Below, piece after piece: positions 1 through 8,251 of a stretch of DNA of 64,000 nucleotides (its first letter is position 1; each line of letters begins with the position of its first letter). A model generated the notes under the pieces. The model did not search any database, was not told the origin of the DNA, and saw only the letters and a program-made list of their open reading frames with translations. The DNA lies in the NCBI RefSeq assembly GCF_024171945.1, contig NZ_JAMTCR010000004.1, positions 186,001-250,000 on the forward strand. The letters run 5' to 3'. This stretch comes from Actinokineospora globicatena. GTDB taxonomy: Bacteria > Actinomycetota > Actinomycetes > Mycobacteriales > Pseudonocardiaceae. A program made the position numbers and the translations under genes.

Positions 1-2
1 CC

Positions 3-2450
3 ACCGCCCTGGAACACCTACACCGCTTGGTCTCGGCCAACGCGCAGGACACCAAACCGACCGACCTCCGCTCGCGCCTGCACGCGGCCAACAGCGGCGT
101 TCTCGACGACCCCGTCGTGCCGGTGGATGCCGAGCGCTACGACACCGCAGTCGTCTTCCCGACGGTCGAGAAGATCTTCCTGACCCCGCGCTACCGAATC
201 GCCGTCAGCCACAAGTCCACGGCACTGGCCGACGACACGTGGTGGGCACACCAGGAGGTCCACTCCGATCTTGACCACCGGCTCGTGGGCCACCTGTTCT
301 CCCCGGAGGCCGTGCGCGTCCCCATGGTCCTCCTCGGCCACCCCGGCGCCGGGAAATCATTGCTGACCAAGGTGCTCGCCGCCCGGCTGCCCGTCAGCGA
401 CTACACAGTCGTGCGCGTCCCCCTGCGCTCGGTCGACTCGGGCGCGCCGATCATGAACCAGGTCCAGTCGGCTCTGGACCGGGCGACCAACGCACGGGTC
501 TCGTGGACCGATCTCGCCGACAGTAGCGCTGACACCGTGCGGGTCCTGCTGCTCGACGGACTGGACGAGTTGTTGCAGGCGTCCCGGCACGACCGGGGCA
601 ATTACCTGCAGGAAGTCGCGGACTTCCAACGGATCGAAGCGCAGCAGGGGCGCCCGGTAGTGGTCATCGTGACCTGCCGGACCGTGGTGGTCGACCGCAT
701 CTCGCTGGTGGACGGGACCGTCGTGCTCAAGCTGGAGGAGTTCAGCCACGACCAGGTCGCCGACTGGCTGGGGCGCTGGCGGTCGGCCAACGCGGCCGGT
801 ATCGCCTCCGGCGCCGTGCGGGCGCTGTCCTTCGACGAAGCCATGCACCAAGCCGACCTTGCGGTCCAACCCCTGCTGTTGCTCATGCTCGCCCTCTACG
901 CCGCCGACCCGGCATCGCCGCCGTTGGACGCCGGACTGTCCAGAGCAGCGCTGTACGACCGGATCTTCGACAACTTCGCGCGCCGCGAAGTGCTCAAGCG
1001 GGCTGAGCACCCCTTGCACGGGACGGCGCTCGACAAGGCTGTGGACACCCAGGTGACCAGGCTGGCCATCGCTGGCCTGGCCATGTTCAACCGGGGCAGG
1101 TTGAGCGCAAGCGAGTCGGAGATCCGGGCTGACTTGGGCGCGCTGGGTGTTGGGCCGGCGGTCACCGAGGACGTGGGAGCGCCGGTGGTGGGCGAGTTCT
1201 ACTTCGTGCACGCCGCAGAGGCGAACTCCGCCAGTCGCATCGACCGCTCGTACGAGTTCCTGCACGCCACCTTCGGTGAGTACCTGGTCGCGCACTTCGT
1301 GGTGCTGGAACTGCGCAAGGTCGCCGAGGCGTCCTTTGGTAGCCGTTGGCCTTCCGGTGAGATCGCCGACGAACTGCTACACGCCGTGCTGTCCCACCAC
1401 GCCTGGCCCCGCAGACGGTCCATCGTGGAGTTCGCGGTCAGCCTTTTCAGCGCACTCCCGGAGGGAGAACGCGCCAACATCCAACTGGTGCTGCGCGGTC
1501 TCATCAGAACCTACCGCTTGAAGGAGCGCTCGCCGAGGTTCACCACTTACGCACCGGTTCCCCGTGACGTGATCCGCACACACGCGGCCTACTCGGCGAA
1601 CCTGATCACCATGGCGGTCTCGTTCGCCGCCCCCGACCCAGTGCGCCTGGTCGACCTGTTCGACGGCGAGCCCGAGGAAGCTCTCCAGGCATGGCGGTCC
1701 ACCCTGTCGCTGTGGCGGTCGGGCCTCTACGGCAATTCATGGCAGCTCATGGTCCTCTGGTTCGCACTCGTCGACGGCGCAGTGGTGGTGTTAGTGAAGG
1801 GAGCGGACGAGCGGGCCAAGGTGCCTGCTCGGATGAGCGAGCTCTTCTTTGCCGATTTGGCAGGCAATCGAGAAGGTTATCGACTGCTGCGGCTTGGTGC
1901 CGGTGTCTCTAACATCGCATCTAGAACCAACCGATGGAGGGAATGGGTGCAATACATGGTCGGCTGGGCCGCTTGCGCTCTCAGTAGAGAGTGGACGGCC
2001 TCCGTCCGCCCGCTTTCGATTGCACACGTAGAGCCGGACGCAGTAAAACTCGGCGGCCGAGTCCTGGAATACACTGTTCGCGCATGTATTCCCGTTGCGC
2101 CCTATGGTTGGACCCGCCAGGCGGTCGAAACTCTGTTGGACTATCCAGATTATTACGAGATTGATGCGCGTACACTTGTCGCCATCGCATACTTCCGGCC
2201 GGATTACTGGGTCGACCATGGTTGGTTGCATGAGCCCGGACGATATCTAGGCTGGGAAGAGGAGCTCCGGTTCGCGCTGGACCACCCCCGGGAGAAGTTC
2301 GCAGATCGGCACACGGCATTACGGGAGGTGCGGCAGCGGCTGTTTGGTGATCTTCCCAAGGTCGAAGTCGCGGCGGTTGATAGGCTTCGCTTCATCGACT
2401 TGCTGGGCAGTGCCACGTTTCTGGGTGGGCCTGGAGAGCGTGTCAACTAG
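3..2450 (+). CDS. NACHT-domain STAND NTPase, 5' end outside window
   Basis: The frame is open from the first bases, so the true start lies upstream; the first in-frame start-like codon is TTG at 27. A P-loop GHPGAGKS lies near bases 334-360 and an extended Walker B (VLLLDGLDEL) near 541-575, typical of NACHT signal-transduction ATPases. The segment YEFLHATFGEYLVA (about 1249-1290) is the conserved helical region after the NACHT core. The last 350 residues match nothing I recognise and would be the sensor part. Such proteins act as oligomerising switches, and many bacterial ones are anti-phage. The effector domain would be at the missing N-terminus. The 3' third (about 1800-2300) is visibly less GC-rich than the genes after it, which suggests horizontal gain. 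It converges on the HIT gene with a 4-bp stop overlap. Confidence 0.85.
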   Translation, partial: TALEHLHRLVSANAQDTKPTDLRSRLHAANSGVLDDPVVPVDAERYDTAVVFPTVEKIFLTPRYRIAVSHKSTALADDTWWAHQEVHSDLDHRLVGHLFSPEAVRVPMVLLGHPGAGKSLLTKVLAARLPVSDYTVVRVPLRSVDSGAPIMNQVQSALDRATNARVSWTDLADSSADTVRVLLLDGLDELLQASRHDRGNYLQEVADFQRIEAQQGRPVVVIVTCRTVVVDRISLVDGTVVLKLEEFSHDQVADWLGRWRSANAAGIASGAVRALSFDEAMHQADLAVQPLLLLMLALYAADPASPPLDAGLSRAALYDRIFDNFARREVLKRAEHPLHGTALDKAVDTQVTRLAIAGLAMFNRGRLSASESEIRADLGALGVGPAVTEDVGAPVVGEFYFVHAAEANSASRIDRSYEFLHATFGEYLVAHFVVLELRKVAEASFGSRWPSGEIADELLHAVLSHHAWPRRRSIVEFAVSLFSALPEGERANIQLVLRGLIRTYRLKERSPRFTTYAPVPRDVIRTHAAYSANLITMAVSFAAPDPVRLVDLFDGEPEEALQAWRSTLSLWRSGLYGNSWQLMVLWFALVDGAVVVLVKGADERAKVPARMSELFFADLAGNREGYRLLRLGAGVSNIASRTNRWREWVQYMVGWAACALSREWTASVRPLSIAHVEPDAVKLGGRVLEYTVRACIPVAPYGWTRQAVETLLDYPDYYEIDARTLVAIAYFRPDYWVDHGWLHEPGRYLGWEEELRFALDHPREKFADRHTALREVRQRLFGDLPKVEVAAVDRLRFIDLLGSATFLGGPGERVN

Positions 2451-3001
2451 TCGGTCCAGGCGGTGGCGAGGAGGGTGCGGGTTTCGGCCAGGAGCTGGGG
2501 GAGGACCTTGGTATGGCCGATGACGGGCATGAAGTTGGCGTCGCCGCCCCAGCGGGGGACTAGGTGTTGGTGGAGGTGGGCGGCGATCCCTGCTCCCGCG
2601 ACCACGCCCTGGTTCATGCCGATGTTGAAGCCGTGTGGCGAGGCGACCTTGCGGGCGACGCGCATGGCCTGCTGGGTGAAGCGGGCCAACTCGTCGGTCT
2701 CCGCGTCGGTGAGGTCGGTGTAGTCCGCGACGTGGCGGTAGGGGACGACCATCAGGTGGCCCGGGTTGTACGGGTAGAGGTTGAGCACCGCGTACACCGT
2801 CTCGCCGCGGGCCACGATGAGGGCCTCGGCGTCGTCGAGGTGGACCAGGCCGCAGAACGGGCAGCCCGCGCTGTCGTGGCCCTCCGGTTTGTTCTCCCCC
2901 CGGATGTAGGCCATCCGGTGCGGCGTCCACAGGCGCTGCAGGGCGTCGGGTTCGCCGACCCCGTCCTGGGGGACGAGTTCGGGGGGGACGGATCCAGCCA
3001 T
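2447..3001 (-). CDS. HIT family hydrolase / Ap4A phosphorylase-like
   Basis: A 184-residue histidine-triad protein. The triad AHLHQHLVP places His142, His144 and His146, and a zinc-type CPFC pair is at Cys47/Cys50. The family cleaves or phosphorolyses nucleotide-phosphate bonds such as Ap4A. It matches the position of M. tuberculosis Rv2613c, which lies directly before pgsA1; here a YceI/MarR pair separates the two. The ATG at 2999-3001 is the natural start. The exact substrate (Ap4A or another adenylyl nucleotide) cannot be read from sequence. Confidence 0.9.
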   Translation of the reverse strand: MAGSVPPELVPQDGVGEPDALQRLWTPHRMAYIRGENKPEGHDSAGCPFCGLVHLDDAEALIVARGETVYAVLNLYPYNPGHLMVVPYRHVADYTDLTDAETDELARFTQQAMRVARKVASPHGFNIGMNQGVVAGAGIAAHLHQHLVPRWGGDANFMPVIGHTKVLPQLLAETRTLLATAWTD

Positions 3002-3102
3002 GCCCCGATCCTAGTGGCGTCCCCCGACACCGCACCGGGCCTGGCCGGTCGTGGGCAGGGGCGGTCTCCGCTGGTCCGGGCCGCCCCCACCCCGCTGGCG
3101 GG

Positions 3103-3654
3103 TCAGGCCTGGCGCAGGACGGCCTCGATCTCGATGTGCACGGTGATCTTGTCGCCGACCACGGCGATGCCGTTCTGCACGCCCTCGAAGTTCACCCCGA
3201 ACTCGCGGCGGTTGATCTCGGTCTGGCCGGAGAAGCCGACCCGGGTGCCGCCGTAGGGGTCCGGGCCGAAGCCGTTGAGCTCGAAGGCCAGCGGCACGAC
3301 CTTGGTCACACCCTTGAGGGTGAGCTCGCCGTCGAGCACGTAGCCGTCGCCGTCGGCGCGGATGCCGGTGGCGGTGTAGGTGAGCTCCGGGTAGGTCTCG
3401 ACCTCGAAGAAGTCGGCCGAGCGCAGGTGGCCGTCGCGCTGCTCGTTGTAGGTGTTGATCGTCTTGAGGTCGATGGCGACCCGGACGGAGGTCTGCGCCG
3501 GGTCCTCAGCGGTGACGATCTCGCCGCTGACGCCGTCGAAGCGGCCCTTGACCTTGCTGACCACCATGTGCCGGACGCTGAAGCCGATGTCGGAGTGCGC
3601 GGCGTCGATGTCCCAGGTGCCCGCGACGAAGCCGGGCAGGGTGGCGAGAGTCAT
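3103..3654 (-). CDS. YceI family lipid-binding protein
   Basis: A 183-residue protein opening with WDIDAAHSDIGFSVRHM, the hallmark start of the YceI beta-barrel (lipocalin-like) family, which binds isoprenoid or other long lipids. There is no signal peptide, so it is cytoplasmic, unlike E. coli YceI. AGGAG sits about six bases before the ATG. It is divergent from a MarR regulator, and the large inverted repeat between them is probably the operator. The in vivo ligand is unknown. Confidence 0.9.
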   Translation of the reverse strand: MTLATLPGFVAGTWDIDAAHSDIGFSVRHMVVSKVKGRFDGVSGEIVTAEDPAQTSVRVAIDLKTINTYNEQRDGHLRSADFFEVETYPELTYTATGIRADGDGYVLDGELTLKGVTKVVPLAFELNGFGPDPYGGTRVGFSGQTEINRREFGVNFEGVQNGIAVVGDKITVHIEIEAVLRQA

Positions 3655-3671
3655 CAGATCTCCTCATATGG

Positions 3672-3717
3672 TTGAACACTCAATCGGAACCCTACGGCAA
3701 GCCGATTGAGAGTTCAA
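3672..3717. promoter_or_regulatory. MarR-type double operator between YceI and MarR genes
   Basis: Arms TTGAACACTCAATCGG (3672-3687) and CCGATTGAGAGTTCAA (3702-3717) form a 16-bp inverted repeat with one mismatch. Each arm also contains a smaller near-palindrome of the form TTGA-N4-TCAA, as expected for two MarR dimers. It fills most of the 80-bp divergent gap, so one regulator could control both genes. This is an inference from symmetry and position. Confidence 0.75.
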
Positions 3718-3734
3718 CTAGTAGGCTGGGTGGT

Positions 3735-4223
3735 ATGGACGACACCCGGTGGCTCTCGGCGGCTGACCAGGACGTGTGGCGAACTTTCGTCACCATGCTC
3801 GGCGCGCTCGGCGAGCACATGGACCGCCAGTTGCAGCGCGACTCGTCGATGCCCTACACGTACTACGAGATCCTCGTCGTGCTCTCCGCCGCCCCCGGCC
3901 GGGCGCTGCGGATGAGCGAGCTGGCCGGGTTGCGCGGGTCGAGCCGCAGCAGGCTCTCGCACGCCGTGGCCCGGCTGGAGGCCCAGGGCTGGGTCGAGCG
4001 CCGCGAGTGCCCGACCGACAAGCGCGGCTCGATCGCCGTGCTCACCGACGCCGGGTTCGCCGCGCTGGCCGCCGCCGCCCCCGGCCACGTGAACACCGTG
4101 CGCGAGGCGGTGTTCGACCGGCTGACCCCCGAGCAGGTCACCGCGCTCGGCGCCATCAGCGCCGCCATCCTCGACGGCATCGACCCGGACAAGACCCTGC
4201 CCGGGTGCCGCGAGCTGCGCTGA
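3735..4223 (+). CDS. MarR family transcriptional regulator
   Basis: A 162-residue winged-helix protein. The recognition-helix region LRMSELAGLRGSSRSRLSHA is followed by the wing ERRECPTDKRGSIAVLTDAG, both diagnostic of MarR. The ATG at 3735 (MDDTRW) is preferred; an upstream in-frame start would sit inside the operator repeat. It is divergent from the YceI gene, and autoregulation together with YceI control is likely. The inducing ligand is unknown; such pairs often respond to lipophilic or oxidative compounds. Confidence 0.9.
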   Translation: MDDTRWLSAADQDVWRTFVTMLGALGEHMDRQLQRDSSMPYTYYEILVVLSAAPGRALRMSELAGLRGSSRSRLSHAVARLEAQGWVERRECPTDKRGSIAVLTDAGFAALAAAAPGHVNTVREAVFDRLTPEQVTALGAISAAILDGIDPDKTLPGCRELR

Positions 4224-4308
4224 CCAGCCCGGTCACACCACCGCTGACCGGCGGCGGTTAGGCTGCCCGGGCCAGGTCGTCCCGCGGTTAGGTGCGTCTC
4301 ACACCCCC

Positions 4309-4938
4309 ATGCTCAACATCTTCGCCCGTGCCTCCGTCTCCCGTGTCACCGATCCCATCGGGGCCGGGTTGGTGCGCCTCGGCCTCACCCCGAACGCGGT
4401 CACCGTGCTGGGCACCGCGGGTGCCATCGCGGGCGCGCTGTGGCTGTTCCCCACCGGGCAGCTGCTCGCCGGGACCTTCGTGGTCTGGGGCTTCGCCATG
4501 TTCGACCTGCTCGACGGGGCGATGGCGCGCGCGCTCGGCGGCGGTACCCGCTACGGCGCCGTCCTGGACGCCACCTGCGACCGCCTCGCCGACGGCGCGC
4601 TGCTGTGCGGCATCACCTGGTACCTGTTCGACACCGGCGACCGGGTCACCGCCGTGGCCGCGCTCATCTGCCTGGTCCTGGGCCAGGTCGTCTCCTACAT
4701 CAAGGCGCGCGCGGAGGCCAGCGGCCTCGACGCCGACGGCGGCCTGGTGGAGCGCGCGGAACGGCTGATCATCACCCTGGTCGGCACCGGTCTGGCCGGT
4801 CTCGGCGTGCCGTACGCGGTGGCCGTCGGGCTCTGGGTCGTGGCCGCCGGGTCGGTCATCACCGTCGGCCAGCGGCTGCTCGCGGTCCGCCGCAGCGCCG
4901 CGCAACCCGCGGGGGAGAAGGCCCATGAGCTGGGGTGA
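4309..4938 (+). CDS. pgsA: Phosphatidylinositol phosphate synthase (CDP-alcohol phosphatidyltransferase)
   Basis: A 209-residue multi-spanning membrane enzyme carrying the complete CDP-alcohol phosphotransferase signature: D66, D69-G70, A73-R74, G83, D87 and D91. In actinobacteria this enzyme joins CDP-diacylglycerol to inositol-1-phosphate, giving phosphatidylinositol phosphate, the base of PI, PIMs and lipomannan. It is followed by patA with a 14-bp overlap, then pimA and a Nudix gene, the same order as Rv2612c-Rv2609c. That context supports PI-phosphate synthase over phosphatidylglycerolphosphate synthase. Confidence 0.93.
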   Translation: MLNIFARASVSRVTDPIGAGLVRLGLTPNAVTVLGTAGAIAGALWLFPTGQLLAGTFVVWGFAMFDLLDGAMARALGGGTRYGAVLDATCDRLADGALLCGITWYLFDTGDRVTAVAALICLVLGQVVSYIKARAEASGLDADGGLVERAERLIITLVGTGLAGLGVPYAVAVGLWVVAAGSVITVGQRLLAVRRSAAQPAGEKAHELG

Positions 4939-5860
4939 GCGCCTGACCGCGGCCGGGTACGGGGCCGGGTGGCGGCTGGTCAGGACCCTGCCGGAGGGCA
5001 CGGCGGCCGCGCTGTTCCAGGGCGGGGCCGACCTCGCCGCCCGCCGCGCGGGTCCGGGGGCCAGGCAACTGCGGGCCAACCTCGCCCGCGTCGTGCCCAA
5101 GGCGGGACCGTCCGAACTCGACGACCTCGTCCGGCAGGCGCTGCGCTCCTACGCGCGCTACTGGCGGGAGGCGTTCCGGCTGCCGAGCATGGACCTCGAC
5201 GCCGTCCACGCCGAGATCGGCGCCACGATGACCGGCAACGAGTACATCACCGCCGCGCTCGCGGAGGGCAACGGCGCCGTCTTAGCCCTGACGCACTCAG
5301 GCAACTGGGACGCCGCCGGGGTGTGGATGGCGCGGGAGCACGGTCGGTTCACCACCGTCGCCGAGCGTCTTAAGCCCGAGTCCCTCTATGAGCGGTTCGT
5401 CGCTTACCGCGAGTCGCTCGGCTTCGAGATCATCCCCGCCACCGGCGGCGATAAGAACCCAGCGGTCGTGCTGGCCGAGCGGTTGCGGCAGAACAAACTG
5501 ATCTGCCTAGTCGCCGACCGCGACCTCACCCCGGCAGGCCTACCGGTCAACTTCTTCGGAGCCAAGACCCGCATGCCGTCCGGCCCCGCCTACCTCGCCG
5601 CGCGCACCGGTGCCGCGTTGATCCCGGCGGGCTGCTGGTTCACCGACCACGGCTGGGGCCTGCGGCTGCACCCGCCGATCAAGGTCGACGGGGTGCGCGG
5701 GGTCCGGGTGGCCACCCAGGCGCTCGCCGACGTGTTCGCCGCCGACATCGCCGCGCACCCGGCCGACTGGCACATGCTGCAGAAGCTGTGGATCGACGAC
5801 CTGACCGAGCAGCGGCAGCGGGAGCTGGCGACCGGGGAGGAACCCCGGGGGCGCCGGTGA
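4925..5860 (+). CDS. patA: Phosphatidylinositol mannoside acyltransferase
   Basis: A 311-residue protein of the LpxL/HtrB-like acyltransferase family with the catalytic HX4D motif as HSGNWD (His124, Asp129). PatA transfers palmitoyl from acyl-CoA to the 6-position of the mannose that PimA adds to PI, at the inner face of the membrane. The ATG lies inside the pgsA 3' end and the stop overlaps the pimA GTG (GTGA), so the three are translationally coupled. A TTA leucine codon occurs within the stretch encoding AVLALTH just before the active site (about 5284), unusual in such GC-rich DNA. Equivalent to Rv2611c. Confidence 0.92.
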   Translation: MSWGERLTAAGYGAGWRLVRTLPEGTAAALFQGGADLAARRAGPGARQLRANLARVVPKAGPSELDDLVRQALRSYARYWREAFRLPSMDLDAVHAEIGATMTGNEYITAALAEGNGAVLALTHSGNWDAAGVWMAREHGRFTTVAERLKPESLYERFVAYRESLGFEIIPATGGDKNPAVVLAERLRQNKLICLVADRDLTPAGLPVNFFGAKTRMPSGPAYLAARTGAALIPAGCWFTDHGWGLRLHPPIKVDGVRGVRVATQALADVFAADIAAHPADWHMLQKLWIDDLTEQRQRELATGEEPRGRR

Positions 5861-6987
5861 GGATCGGGATCGTCTGCCCGTACTCCCTCGACGTCCCCGG
5901 CGGGGTGCAGGCGCACGTGCTGGACCTGGCCAGGGCGCTGCGCGGGCTCGGCCACGAGGTCGACGTGCTCGCCCCCGCCGACGAGGACACCCCGCTGCCG
6001 GACTTCGTGCGGCCCGCCGGTCGCGCCGTGGGCATCCCCTACAACGGGTCGGTGGCGCGGCTCTCGTTCGGGCCGGTGTCCTACGCCCGGGTCCGCCGCT
6101 GGGTCCGCGAGCACGACTTCGACGTGCTGCACCTGCACGAACCGACCGCGCCGAGCCTGTCGATGCTGGCCATGATGATCGCCACCGGGCCGATCGTGGC
6201 CACCTTCCACACCTCCACGCCGCGCTCGCGCACGCTCAGCGCGTTCCAGTCGGTGCTGCGGCCGTTCCTGGAGAAGATCACCGCCCGGATCGCGGTGTCC
6301 GCGCTGGCCAGGCGGGTGCAGGTGGAGCACCTCGGCGGCGACGCGGTCGAGATCCCCAACGGCGTCGACGTCGGCTTCTTCCGCGACGCCCAGCCGCTGC
6401 CCGACTACCCGCGCGCAGGCGGCACGGTCGGTTTCGTCGGCCGCTACGACGAGTCGCGCAAGGGCATGCCGGTGCTGCTCGACGCACTGAACCTGCTGGT
6501 CGACGAGCTGCCGGAGCTGCGGCTGGTGGTGGTCGGCCGGGGCGACGAGGCCGACCTGCGGCGCGCGGCCGGCCCCCGGCTGGCGGACCGGATCGACCTG
6601 CTCGGCCAGGTCGACGACGCCGACAAGGCCCGGATGCTCAGCAGCGTCGACGTCTACTGCGCGCCCAACCTGGGCGGCGAGAGCTTCGGCATCATCCTCA
6701 CCGAGGCGATGGCGGCGGGCGCGGCCGTGGTGGCCAGCGATCTTGACGCGTTCCGCCGGGTCCTCGACGACGGCCGCGCGGGCGTGCTGACCCCGGTCGG
6801 CGAACCCGAGGGCTTGGCGGCCGGGCTGCGCTCGGTGCTGGCTGACCGGTCGTTGCGCGACACCCTCGTCCTGGAGGGCGAGCGCCGGGTCGCCTGCTAC
6901 GACTGGTCGGTCGTCGCGGCCCAGGTGCTCCGCGTCTACGACCAGGCCATCGCGGCCGACCCGCGCGGGGTGGGGGAGGTGCCGTGA
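5857..6987 (+). CDS. pimA: GDP-mannose:phosphatidylinositol alpha-mannosyltransferase
   Basis: A 376-residue GT4-family GT-B glycosyltransferase. The N-terminus RIGIVCPYSLDVPGGVQ carries the glycine-rich acceptor loop, and GESFGIILTEAMAAG is the E-x7-E type donor-binding motif near residues 270-285. PimA adds the first mannose to PI from GDP-mannose. The GTG at 5857 overlaps the patA stop and gives the conserved N-terminus; a longer frame upstream lies inside patA. It is followed by the Nudix gene with another GTGA overlap. Equivalent to Rv2610c. Confidence 0.94.
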   Translation: MRIGIVCPYSLDVPGGVQAHVLDLARALRGLGHEVDVLAPADEDTPLPDFVRPAGRAVGIPYNGSVARLSFGPVSYARVRRWVREHDFDVLHLHEPTAPSLSMLAMMIATGPIVATFHTSTPRSRTLSAFQSVLRPFLEKITARIAVSALARRVQVEHLGGDAVEIPNGVDVGFFRDAQPLPDYPRAGGTVGFVGRYDESRKGMPVLLDALNLLVDELPELRLVVVGRGDEADLRRAAGPRLADRIDLLGQVDDADKARMLSSVDVYCAPNLGGESFGIILTEAMAAGAAVVASDLDAFRRVLDDGRAGVLTPVGEPEGLAAGLRSVLADRSLRDTLVLEGERRVACYDWSVVAAQVLRVYDQAIAADPRGVGEVP

Positions 6988-7949
6988 GCGCGTCTTGGTG
7001 GCTGGTGCTGGCGGGCTTGGCGCTGCTGGTGCTCATCGGCATCTGGCTGGTCGGCACCGCCAACCGACTCGACCGCCTGCACGTCCGAACCGACGCCGCC
7101 TGGGCCGCACTGGACGCCGCGCTGGCCCGCCGCGCCGTCGTCGCCCGCGCGGTCTCCGGCATCGACCCAGGCTCCGGCGACCACCTGCGCGCCCTGGCCG
7201 AACGCGCCGAACGCGCCGACCGGCCGGACCGTGAACCGGCCGAGAACGCACTGACCCGCGAACTCGCTTCCGTTGACCGGCGCGAACTCCCGCTGACTCT
7301 GGTGGCCGAGCTGGCTGATGCCGAGCAACGGGTGGTGATCGCGCGCCGCGTACATGGGGATGCTGTGCGGGACACGCTGTCCCTGCGTCGCCGCCGCGCC
7401 GTCCGCTGGCTGAAGCTCGCTGGGACCGCGCCGAGCCCGGAGTACCTGGAGATCGCGGAGCCGTCGCTGTCGGAAGACGTCCCGCGTCCTGCTGCTCGGG
7501 TCGTACTGCTGGACGCTGAGGACCGGGTGCTCCTGTTCCGCGGCCACGACCCCGCGCGCGCCGGGGTGTCGTACTGGTTCACCCCGGGGGGCGGGGTGGA
7601 GGCGGGGGAGGACTTGCGAACCGCTGCTTCGCGCGAACTCGTTGAGGAGACTGGGGTTGTGCTGCCTGCCTCGTCTCTGGTGGGACCGGTGTGGCGTCGG
7701 CGGGTGGCGTTCAGCTTTGGCGGTCGGAGCTTTGACGGGGAGGAGTGGTACTTCTTTGCCACCCTTCCTGAGGGGGCCACTGTGGACACCTCTGGGTTCA
7801 CGGAGGTGGAGGTGGAGACCATCGCCGAGCACCGGTGGTGGAGCACGGACGAGCTGAGCGCGACCTCGGAGACGGTGTATCCGGTGCAGTTGGCTGAGTT
7901 GCTGCCTGCGGTGTCCAAGTGGGATGGGACGCTTCGGCCGGTTCGGTAA
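6984..7949 (+). CDS. Membrane-anchored Nudix hydrolase
   Basis: 321 residues. An N-terminal hydrophobic helix (about residues 4-24) is followed by a helical segment (TANRLDRLHVRTDAAWAAL) resembling the LemA-type coiled region. A C-terminal Nudix domain carries GGGVEAGEDLRTAASREL followed by VEETGV, the GX5EX7REUXEEXGU box with all key residues. It is the last gene of the pgsA-patA-pimA operon and corresponds to Rv2609c. Nudix enzymes cleave nucleoside diphosphates linked to another moiety; the substrate here is unknown, and GDP-mannose or CDP-lipid turnover is only a guess from context. It starts at GTG 6984 inside the pimA end. Confidence 0.9.
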   Translation: MSASWWLVLAGLALLVLIGIWLVGTANRLDRLHVRTDAAWAALDAALARRAVVARAVSGIDPGSGDHLRALAERAERADRPDREPAENALTRELASVDRRELPLTLVAELADAEQRVVIARRVHGDAVRDTLSLRRRRAVRWLKLAGTAPSPEYLEIAEPSLSEDVPRPAARVVLLDAEDRVLLFRGHDPARAGVSYWFTPGGGVEAGEDLRTAASRELVEETGVVLPASSLVGPVWRRRVAFSFGGRSFDGEEWYFFATLPEGATVDTSGFTEVEVETIAEHRWWSTDELSATSETVYPVQLAELLPAVSKWDGTLRPVR

Positions 7950-8097
7950 GGGTGGGGGCGGGTTGATCTTGGATGCCGTGGTTGGTAGGGCTTTGAGCTG
8001 GGGGAAGTCTGGCTCTCGGGCCTTCGCTGCGCTGCGGTGGACGGCTCGCCTTCGGCATTGCAGCTAGGCGCGAGTTTCGAGCTTTGCTCGATGGGGC
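7950..8097. other. Non-coding stretch after the Nudix gene
   Basis: I see no convincing gene here. The first 20 bases are G-rich and no terminator hairpin with a T-run is obvious. The segment from about 8012 to 8095 has a choppy, lower-complexity composition (repeated CTTCGCTGCGCTGC-like and GCTTTGCTCG-like words) and leads into the large inverted repeat beside the insertion sequence. Confidence 0.5.
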
Positions 8098-8219
8098 GAA
8101 CTTGTTTTGCGCGGGGCCCCTGAACCACCCGTGGCAGGACCGCAAAGCAGGGGCCGAAAAGCATGGCCCTGTCCGCGCAACGACGCTACGGGTGGTCCTC
8201 CCCCACGCAAAACAAGTCC
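8098..8219. repeat. Large imperfect inverted repeat with nested hairpin
   Basis: The left arm (about 8099-8132) contains ACTTGTTTTGCGCGGGG and ACCACCCGT. The right arm (about 8188-8218) is its reverse complement with few changes (ACGGGTGGT, then CGCAAAACAAGT). Inside the loop, CAGGGGCC (8148-8155) can pair with GGCCCTG (8165-8171), giving a second hairpin. The whole folds into one elongated cruciform or RNA hairpin next to the left end of the insertion sequence. I infer a REP/MITE-like intergenic element; it does not share the IS ends. Confidence 0.65.
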
Positions 8220-8251
8220 ACCTGGGGTGCCCCGAAGTCTCCGGACAGCGG

